Assembly (NCBI GenBank): GCA_000310025.1
Contig: FN649746.1
Span: forward strand, 3,259,971 to 3,323,970
Reading direction: 5' to 3'
Source of the DNA: Ectocarpus siliculosus
Taxonomy: Eukaryota > Sar > Phaeophyceae > Ectocarpales > Ectocarpaceae
DNA: 64,000 nucleotides
The notes beneath the pieces were generated by a model. That model was not told the DNA's origin. It was given only the letters and a program-made list of their open reading frames with translations, and did not search any database. The position numbers were made by a program, and so were the translations under genes. Positions 56,204 to 64,000 of the stretch are shown in pieces; the first letter of the stretch is position 1; every line of letters begins with the position of its first letter.

Positions 56204-58801
56204 TTAGTCGCTGCTTGTTCCGACTACCTGCGCCTTACGAACGGCAACCGGCGGCGGCCACCTCTCCGTGTGCCCAATGACGGTGTTTCTTGTCAACCAA
56301 AGGTCCCCTTCAGCAAACTTCAACCAAGACACCGAGAGTAGCCTGCCATCTCCGCAACATGCGTCGACGAAGAGAGATTTCGCCGTGTAAATTCCTTTTC
56401 CGAACACTTTCTTCCAGAGTCCGTGATCTCTCTGCCGAATATTTCGGCGGGACACACCTGAACGCCTGCAAGCTCCATCCAGGGCGACAACTTTGATCAA
56501 GTTCAGCAGGAGCAGGAAACTCCAGAATGACGACACGGCTACTGCAAAAAGCCCCGCGTATTCGAAGGCTGCTGAATACACTACTTCTACGGATCCCATG
56601 CTGACCACCATTAGCCAGTGGCAGCCAGGAGCGGCTGCCAGTGCCCTCGAAAGTCGAACGTCGTCGCCGGTTGCGTACACCCATAGCGGGACCCCGAGGT
56701 CTTTCTTTAGCAAGTCCAAGAGGAGGAGGGCCGCTAGTGTGTGAGACGTTCCTTTGTCGTACGCATACGCATACAGAGCTGTTCCCGACAAGCAGAAGAA
56801 GCCTACAAACATCCGCAACATGCTTGACCCAACGACCCAGCTGGCGACAGCCTCGTGGTAGCCAGGGCGAGCCGGCCTCCACTTCGTGTCTCTACCCTTC
56901 GCAAGATTCGCAATTGTCGCTAAGGACGGCGATCCCTCCACGATCGGTCCCCAGTGCTCGACCAGCGTAAGATCCTTTACCACTCGCTGGATGTCGCCTA
57001 CCGTGACGGTTTGCTTGTCGAAGACACCTGCCGTCAGCATAGCGCCAGCCTTCTGCCTTCCGCCATTCGGTATCGCAGTGACTACAAGAACCGTAGCCGA
57101 CCCAACCATCTCTTTCTTTACCCTGAACAACAAGGCAGCAAGAAGTTCGTGACCCTTTGGACCGTTACCGTGGCATGTGAGATCTCCCCAGTCGCCAGCA
57201 GATCTCGAGACCAAAGCGACACTACCTGTGTTAAGCAGACGCGATAAGTTGCCCAGAGCTACTAGGCACGGCCTGGACGACGAAGATGCGTCCTCGCCGA
57301 TCGCCGAAGAAACCAGTTCTGCACTCAAACCTACCAGCTCCGAATGTGTTACCCTAGCAACTCGGCTGTAACCCCAAGAAGCAGCAACAAGCTCAGCTTC
57401 GCGCACATCCCTGGGACTGTACAGGGCTGTCTCTAAGAATGTTGAGACAGTGTTCTTCACGAGAAACTCCTCTACGCTTGATACCCCGCCCCATTCCTTG
57501 AGTGCAACAAACGTCCTTCCTTCCGGGTTTCCCAACACTTTCGCCTCGTCCCAGTAAACGGATGACTGAGAGGCTTGGGAAAGGAAGTAAACTCCCAAGA
57601 AGGAGGTCAGTTCGGCGGATTGATTTCGACACCTGGCTCCCACTAGCTTCGAACACTCGCGTACCAGCTCTTCCCACTCCTTGTTAATGTTCGCATGAAT
57701 AGTTTTGGGTGTCGACACCACAACCCCCGATACCGAGCATGAGGAGACTAATTTGACTGAGACGTACCTGCTGGCCGAAACACACGAGGAAGCCGCCGAC
57801 TGACACCGTCGGGTCTGGCGGCTACAAGTTACTTCCTTACCGCACAACCAGCACTGTGCGCGGCTCCCGTTCGTCGTATCCGGCGGTGGCATGCGGGTAT
57901 CGGCTCCGCAGTTCCTGCAGTTGGACAGGTTCTTACGAGCGGGCGCCATCCTGGAGCGAGGGAGACCGCCCGTTTCGGCTTGAGTTTTTTTCTCATCCTT
58001 GAGGGGCCTGATGGCTGCGCGCCTCACAGCTTCCTTGACCTGAGGACGTCGCCCCGATCGCGCTGGGACCAGGGGACTCATCGTGACCGGAGGGGGGACT
58101 GTTCCTGACGGTAGGAACTCCGGTGCACTGCCAGAAGAGTCCGCCAATTTCCCAAAGGTGGCGTGCCGACCGATTTCATCCGGCACTGCTCCGCTGGGAC
58201 TCTCGACGGATCCAATGGGGGGAGACACAGGGCCAATTTTGGCGAGGGCTCCTGAGGTCAGACGTCCTCTGCCAGGTGTTTCGTCTTCGTCATTTGCAGT
58301 CTCAGGAAGCCTTCCGCAGAGGGATAAGCATGAGTGCTTGCTATGATCAATGCTTGAACGCACTCCGCTGTTCTCCGCTCTGAAGGGAGAGGATGAAATG
58401 CGCCCTCTGCCTCCTTCAAAAATTCCGCTACCGACATCCCAGTCATCTCGGTCCAACGTCATGGACTCCGATTGTCCGGCGTCGCTTGCCCTACGTCTGC
58501 AATTTGTCATGGAATGTTGGGGCGGGAAACGGGGTGCCTCTTTTGATGATGCGTAGGGACAGCGAAGGCCTAGCGTAATTGTTGTTTGTTCACCCCGCGG
58601 CCCTGCTTGCCCTGAATCACCTCTTGATGTGACAAATGATGATTGGCGGTTCACCAATTCGTCAGGTGACGTCAGTTGGGGTGTGTTCAGATTTGCAATA
58701 TCATCAAGACTATTCTGTGGACAGAACATGGGGACAGATAAGCGCCGACGCGGGAGGACAAACATACAGGCGCAAGTATTACGTATGTGACACACAAACA
58801 T
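56204..58801 (-). CDS. long single-exon ORF, unknown function, possible zinc ribbon and two membrane helices
   Basis: 865 codons without a stop, from ATG at 58801-58799 to TAG/TAA-type stop at 56204. Later in-frame ATGs (for example codon 98, MTNCRRR) could be the true start. Residues 1-280 are Ser/Pro/Gly-rich and look disordered. CRNC at 295-298 and CWLC at 317-320 form a CxxC-x18-CxxC zinc-ribbon-like pair. Residues 370-640 look globular. Residues 661-681 and 747-773 are hydrophobic enough to cross a membrane; YAYAYDKGTSH follows the first. I do not recognise the family. The stop lies 160 bases from the retrotransposon end, so the element sits just downstream, possibly in the 3' UTR. The length of the open frame argues for a real gene; it could also belong to another mobile element. 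Confidence 0.6.
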   Translation of the reverse strand: MFVCHIRNTCACMFVLPRRRLSVPMFCPQNSLDDIANLNTPQLTSPDELVNRQSSFVTSRGDSGQAGPRGEQTTITLGLRCPYASSKEAPRFPPQHSMTNCRRRASDAGQSESMTLDRDDWDVGSGIFEGGRGRISSSPFRAENSGVRSSIDHSKHSCLSLCGRLPETANDEDETPGRGRLTSGALAKIGPVSPPIGSVESPSGAVPDEIGRHATFGKLADSSGSAPEFLPSGTVPPPVTMSPLVPARSGRRPQVKEAVRRAAIRPLKDEKKTQAETGGLPRSRMAPARKNLSNCRNCGADTRMPPPDTTNGSRAQCWLCGKEVTCSRQTRRCQSAASSCVSASRYVSVKLVSSCSVSGVVVSTPKTIHANINKEWEELVRECSKLVGARCRNQSAELTSFLGVYFLSQASQSSVYWDEAKVLGNPEGRTFVALKEWGGVSSVEEFLVKNTVSTFLETALYSPRDVREAELVAASWGYSRVARVTHSELVGLSAELVSSAIGEDASSSSRPCLVALGNLSRLLNTGSVALVSRSAGDWGDLTCHGNGPKGHELLAALLFRVKKEMVGSATVLVVTAIPNGGRQKAGAMLTAGVFDKQTVTVGDIQRVVKDLTLVEHWGPIVEGSPSLATIANLAKGRDTKWRPARPGYHEAVASWVVGSSMLRMFVGFFCLSGTALYAYAYDKGTSHTLAALLLLDLLKKDLGVPLWVYATGDDVRLSRALAAAPGCHWLMVVSMGSVEVVYSAAFEYAGLFAVAVSSFWSFLLLLNLIKVVALDGACRRSGVSRRNIRQRDHGLWKKVFGKGIYTAKSLFVDACCGDGRLLSVSWLKFAEGDLWLTRNTVIGHTERWPPPVAVRKAQVVGTSSD

Positions 58802-61800
58802 TGCAGCGAAAGATATGGGGGTTGCCCAAACCGCCTTGCTCCTCTGTTCCCTTGCTCACCTAGCCTTGGCCTCGTCGTCGGTGCCTGCCGCGGTCCTGGC
58901 GGCGATGGGCTTCTTAGGGCTCTCCTATTGTTGGACAAATTCCGGTTGAACGTCACGGACGATCGAGCGATATCGTACAGATAGTAGATAAAATGTCGAA
59001 GAAAGGCCGGGAAAGAACGTGAACATGGGGTGGAGAGAGCGTGAGAGAGAGAAAGGGAGTGGGCGATACGAGGGAAAATAGTAGACGAGAGTAAAAACCG
59101 CAGCAGCAGAGGGAAAGCATGCTTTGAGCCGATGCGTCGTTCTCGATAAGAACTCCCACAAACGAATCACGAATAATGCGCCATGCGCACAAACCGCCGA
59201 AACACGCTCAGCATGGACAACCGTTTAGAACCGCTGCCTTCAACCAAACACATCAAAACAACCACCACCACCCACACCACCACCACCATCATCATCATCA
59301 GACCAAAGGGCTGGTATTCGATACTCTCAAAAACACCAGAATACAGGAGAAGTATGTGTTAATTATCGAGAATACCCTACCTCCGAAGACATTTTCTTCA
59401 CACTCTGGGTACCAGCGCGCATGCCGGGATCCGGCACGGATTCCGCCTTTTCGTCGTCAGGTTCGCCGCCGCCGCTCAATGAGTTGGTCGGCATTGTGCT
59501 ACTCATAGGCAAGGACGTCACTGCCGCGGACGGGCGGGGTACCTCTCCCCCATCGATCAGAGCCGCGACAACACCCTCGGGTCCCTATAAACACCACGGG
59601 GGAACCAGCAAAAAAGGAGGGAGGAGGTTCGCTGACTCGTCAATGGATACCGTGTACCTTACGTCAAAACAAGCGGCAGAGAGTGACTACATGATACGCA
59701 AGAGAATATACAGAAAAGGGGATGCATGGCTACGTAAGGAGGACACGAGGAGGGTGTATACCACGTGAACACCAGGGGCGTGGTACCCGGGCCTAGGCGA
59801 TGCGACCCAAAATATACATGCACGAGGTACCCCTGTTCGGTAGCTAGGCGCATGCCTCCCGGGGGTGACGCAAGTCGAAAATCACCAACAGCGATGGCCG
59901 AAAAAATGAGATGAAAGGTGACCTAAGAGATGGTGTACCGAAGGATGACGCAGTGGAAAGAACTCGGGTACAGTATGCGACATCACAGACGTTTTGGAGC
60001 AGGAGGGTCTGGGCATGGCTGAACGTGGTTCAGACGTGTAGTCTATAGGTTGTGCGAACTCCCGTCCGTGCATCTGCTTCGCAGCAATCAACTGTACATG
60101 TGCATATGCAAGCTAGCGACATGAACTGAAGACACTGCTGGACACTTGAGAAAGTAGCAGGGGAGTCAGCGGGTGCAGAAAAAAAAGTGAAGAAAAAAGG
60201 TGAAGAAAAAACGATAGTGGTGCCGAGGCTCGAACCCGCGTCTAAAACATTCGATGGCGCGCCCGGGACTGATAGTCGCTTTCGTCAACAACAGCAGAAC
60301 AGCAGTATATTCATGAGTTTCCCAGCCAGTTCTTCTTTTCGAACAGTGTGGGATAGGCCAGTGACCCCCCACTACAAACTACAGACGTTGCTGTCTGTTT
60401 CAAGAGCCAGACACTCGCGTTTGCACACAGCCCACAATAATGTTGAAAAAATGGGGGAATCGAGAAACGGGGTAATGTGCCCACTCATTATGTAGATTGT
60501 TTGTGAAGACTTCTTGTGGGTGAACGTGACGTGCGCGAGTGTACACGTGTACACGTGTCAACGGCTGGGTTTTGCCTACTGCCCCTGTACCCAGTCTGTT
60601 TCTGAGTCTACCCAGAAGAATCTGTGAGAAAAGGTGCTGCCCCGCCAGAGAAAACAAAAAAAATCAGTTTGGTTATCAGTGATACGGTAATTGGACACTT
60701 ATGCTACGTGCATGGTCTGCCCAATAACGGCGAAGCAAATTCGTAGGCCGTAATAAGAGTCCCTGTGAACGGTGTGCAGAACACCAAGACACGGGAGATC
60801 GACTAGGAAGAACAATTCAAGCCGACCACATGCACTCGAACAAGACTGATGATTGGTCGACAACCAGTAGTACAGCAGTACACCAGACCAGTACACTGGA
60901 GGACCAGAGAATAAAACGCTTGGATACATACCACGTGAATTGAATACGTCGAGAGTGGTTTACAACTCGAAAAGAGAGAAAGGGCGGGAAACAATCCCAA
61001 CCTCATCCCTCCCATCGCACGGGTTTTGTAGACGCCCTACCCGAGATCTAGACACCAATCGTGACAATTAGTCAGTCAAATCGACGGAGGATACCAAGGA
61101 CGAGTGGTTTTTTCTAGGGACCAGGCAAGCACCTACAGATGTCAACCACCGAAACCACATTTATTTGGTGGAGTAGTCAAAGCAACTAACTAAATGTTTC
61201 TGTGTGGTACGCAAAAGTTGTTACAAACGATAAGCGGAAACCAAACTTGCGGGATAAACTAGCTATGTAGCATAGGATTCCCTAGCGAAAATCCTCGCTA
61301 ACATGTTGGATCGGCAAATGACTTCCTGCACGACCACAAACAAACCTACACTATTCCCCCCAAGTTATGGAGGAGTATAGCCAAGTGACCAAGAACCATT
61401 ACTCACTCATCCTACCAAATTCCTGCACGCTATCTTGCTTGACGCTGCACTAGGACTCGAGTGCGGTTAGACGAATCTCACCGTGTTTGGAAATATTGCC
61501 GAAGGTTATGAAAGAACTGTGAACGTAGCTTTTGTTACGATGAGACCTGTATTGCTGCGCTGCACAGCAGTACGGGCCCGAAGTTAAGAAAAAATCTTTT
61601 CCGAAAATAGGCTCAAAATTATTACGAAAACTAAGAAAATAGAGCTAAGAAACACAGCTCAATCTCGGCCACAACATAAGAAACGTCCCAGTAAGAAACA
61701 TGATGGTGCAATACCGCCAAAATATAAGAACAAGGGGTAGCTGGAGGGAAACGGCCCACTGCTGCCCCTTCCTCCGTACTCCCACCCCGCTACCTACCTG

Positions 61801-62354
61801 AACAGTGGATTTTTTTTTTAGGGAGAGTGGTTATTTTCGCCACACGGAGCTTTTTCTCTTGTTAATGCGGCCTGAATGTTTAGGTGCGTTCTTGTATCCT
61901 TAGCCGCAAAACATAACATACGAAAAGGTAAGAAATAAGAGGATCAGGAGGAGCGACAGACCGGAACAAGAAATGCCTTTCAAGAAAACGGACGACTTCG
62001 GCTGGTCCTTGGAGCCAAAATAAGAAAATAAGTGATTGAGGTTAGACCCAATTTTGACGTTTCGCATCTGCGGGCCCGTGTTGAACACATTTATTTGTTC
62101 TTTTTCTCTCTCGGCGTGCTTTTTTCTGTGCCTCAAGGCCGCTACCTTCACGAAAAAAACGAGGTTGGGCGAGAAGCTACAGCATTTGCTCCTTTTTCAA
62201 ATTCGACACCAATGCCCACAAACAAACCCGACAACACCAAAACACCAGAATCAATACCAAAACGGAATGTTTGGAGGCGGGCAGCTTGTCGACAGAAGCG
62301 CAGAGAAGAAAGGTTGACTCAAGACCTTGGTATATTAACGAGTGTGCCGGGCAT
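58802..62354. other. no convincing gene; simple repeats and one tRNA-like B box
   Basis: A CAC/CAT-rich run is at 59255-59302. An ORF at 59421-59768 (plus) starts with ATG but has no recognised domain. GGCTCGAACCCGCG at 60222-60235 is the complement of a pol III B box (GGGTTCGAGCC), but I cannot find a matching A box or cloverleaf on the minus strand. The segment 61,000-62,000 is AT-rich and non-coding. Confidence 0.4.
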
Positions 62355-62489
62355 CTAGCCCATGCACAGCAGAAGGGGGATCGCCCCTCTACCAACACAT
62401 ACCGTCAATGATACACGAAACCCCCTAGATCTCCGTAGATCAGTATCGAGTGCTGAGTACCCCCCCAAACGGATGTTCCAAGAACGAAC

Positions 62490-62735
62490 CTGTCGAAAGA
62501 GAAGCCCCTTCTCGTGGTCACCGCCAAAGGTTTCGTCGGCTTTGGCGAGGAGATCCGCGAGGCCGCTGGACGGGGGGGTTGCCCCAACCCCCGCCCCCGC
62601 CCCGGCCCTGTTCCCCCGTAGGAGGCCAAGCCCGCGAGACACAGCAGTCGTACCGGGGCGGAACATGCTCGGGGGAGTGTTGATGACCGGAGAGCCCAGA
62701 CTGGTCTCGAGGTTGTCGAGGGTCATGCCGCCCAT
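62490..62735 (-). CDS. exon of an unidentified minus-strand gene
   Basis: Bounded by an acceptor (CGCTGCAG, exon starts 62735) and a donor (CAG|GTTCGT, exon ends 62490). It is 246 nt, exactly 82 codons, phase 0 at both ends. It encodes MGGMTLDNLETSLGSPVINT…, a Gly/Ala/Pro-rich middle and LADLLAKADETFGGDHEKG. It joins in phase to the exon at 63839-63648. If the donor is not used, the frame stops at 62355. No family recognised. Confidence 0.5.
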
Positions 62736-63566
62736 CTGCAGCGATTACGATTCGGATCGGGGTCATCCACCACAGCGTCAAAATGTAGTGAAATTGTCGA
62801 AGAGCGGGAAGGGGTGGTTGGGTGGGCAACATGAAAGCATGCTTTCGACCCGTGCTGCTCGTGATTTGACAATGCTTCTCCTTGCAGTCCACAACATCAA
62901 GGTATACGAAATATGTTCGCCGCTGCCGGGAGCAACAAATTCCGAGCAAAAAAAAAAGAATAGGTGCCAGACATCGACAAGAACGTTCAAAGCAGGCCAG
63001 CTTGCCTCAAGACGCCCAGAGACAACCGAAATCCTTCAAGGGAGGGCACACACACCTTTAACCGGACACAGACAAAACCTAACAACGCCCCCCCCCCCCG
63101 GTGTTTGCCATAGGGGTTGGGTTTTCGTCGCTTGGCAGCGATGTTGCAAAACAAGCCGATCGAATCGTGAGCTTGGCAACCAGGTTGTTACCGCTTTTTT
63201 TTTTACTTTAATTTTATTTTTGCGGTAACCTGAACGGTGGTCGAGTAGATTATGTTGTGCGGGGTCGAGAACCCTCACTCCGCGCAAGGGGGATAATCGC
63301 CCGTTGTGTTCAATTTTTCAAGCACCCTCGAGGCAGTTACACAGTGCTTTCAACTGTTTCTGGAAGTGAAAGCATCAGAAAATAAATTAAGTCATATGCA
63401 GCTGTCATCCGTACGCAAGGAAGTAAGCACAAATTGCCGAACACCCTTTGCAGGATGCAGCGCACCATTCATGCGACTCGCCGAATACCTCACGGCTCTT
63501 CGCGCGTGGTGATGTGAGGGCCTGGTCCGGTGAGAACCCGGCGTGCTCCGCCCCGGCTTTGAAGGG

Positions 63567-63619
63567 ATGCGAGGTCAATAGTCTAACGACTACGGCATGC
63601 ACGACTATGAGTACACCCT
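63567..63619 (+). repeat. dispersed ~50-bp repeat, copy near the window end
   Basis: About 90 percent identical by eye to 8241-8294. It lies in the intron of the minus-strand gene, 30 bases from the donor of the 63648 exon, and is followed by a poly-C tract. Confidence 0.7.
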
Positions 63620-63647
63620 CCCCCCCCCCCCCGCTACGCACACGCAC

Positions 63648-63839
63648 CTCTGCGTTGTCAAGGAGGGGGGCGATATTCAGCACCGGCGCCTGAGACCCCG
63701 CCGCCGAAGGCTTCTGCAGCGCACGCGCGGCGGCCTGCTCGGGGCCGAGAGGCGGGAGCCCTACGTCGGCAGAACGGGCGGCGGCGGCGGCAGGAGGGGC
63801 CGGGGCGGGCGCGGCCAAGGGAGCCACGTTGGCGCCCAT
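63648..63839 (-). CDS. Ala/Pro-rich exon of the unidentified minus-strand gene (partial)
   Basis: ATG at 63839 opens MGANVAPLAAPAPAPPAAAA, then LPPLGPEQAAARALQKPSAA and VLNIAPLLDNAE, up to the donor GAG|GTGCGT at 63648 (192 nt, 64 codons, phase 0). The frame is also open upstream of this ATG to about 63,940, through an Ala-rich stretch, so the exon may begin further upstream with a true start beyond the window. High GC and Ala-rich composition lower confidence. Function unknown. Confidence 0.45.
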
Positions 63840-64000
63840 GGCGGGGACGGCGGCAGCGGCGGCGGCATCGGCGGCGACGGCGCCCGTAAGCGGCGCCGCA
63901 GGGGGAATGAGAAGCGCAGTTATTGGGGGCCAAGTTGCTAGAGCTCAGTGTTGCTGGTGTCAGGAAGGGGGTGCGGCCGTGAGGATTTCCAACACAAACG

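Noticed and set aside
59421-59768. 115-codon plus-strand ORF with ATG
   Set aside because: No domain, no splice partner and no conserved motif; may be chance.
62362-63228. 288-codon plus-strand ORF
   Set aside because: Overlaps the minus-strand exon at 62735-62490, runs across its intron and has low-complexity content; the minus-strand exon has good splice borders and phase.

Overview
The window looks like nuclear DNA of a stramenopile, most likely a brown alga. Genes are split into many short exons separated by introns of roughly 0.2 to 3 kb with GT-AG (once GC-AG) borders. There is abundant simple-sequence DNA, no bacterial operon structure, and a conserved ciliary/centriolar coiled-coil gene, so the organism makes flagellated cells. 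The brown-alga assignment is inference; I could not run a search.

Layout. (1) 1470-16657, plus strand: a 25-exon gene for a CCDC146-type coiled-coil protein. My exon chain is phase-consistent and gives about 930 residues. (2) 16658-20400: no convincing gene; it holds a minisatellite and a CTG run. (3) 20407-20706: a tandem array of the CRE/bZIP octamer TGACGTCA with a 43-45 bp period. It ends about 25 bp beyond the stop codon of (4), a five-exon minus-strand membrane-protein gene (25863-20731, 311 aa). (5) 28.5-31.75 kb: three copies of a tRNA-derived SINE. One lies upstream of gene (6) and two lie tail-to-tail in its first intron. (6) 29399-39013, plus strand: a seven-exon gene for a 1234-residue single-pass membrane protein with a Cys-rich ectodomain and a very long Arg/Ser/Glu-rich cytoplasmic tail. 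(7) 42819-56044: a complete 13.2-kb Ty3/Gypsy-type LTR retrotransposon with 268-bp LTRs that differ at one base. (8) 56204-58801, minus strand: a long single-exon ORF of unknown function that ends 160 bp from the element. (9) 62.3-63.9 kb, minus strand: parts of a multi-exon gene of unknown function that may run off the window.

The most interesting object is the retrotransposon. It encodes a large Gag with a CCHC knuckle, an aspartic protease, reverse transcriptase, RNase H, and an integrase with an intact D,D35E triad. The integrase is followed by a chromodomain and then a Tudor/SH3-like segment. Between Gag and protease it carries a NADAR (YbiA-like) domain. This is the fold that removes ADP-ribose from guanine or cleaves related N-glycosidic bonds, and it is not part of the standard Ty3/Gypsy complement. 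The coding region is broken into several frames (four -1 steps, one +1 step, one in-frame TGA) although the LTRs are almost identical. This means recent damage, sequence errors, recoding, or mobilisation in trans.

All exon borders were placed by eye from splice consensus and phase, without transcript data.
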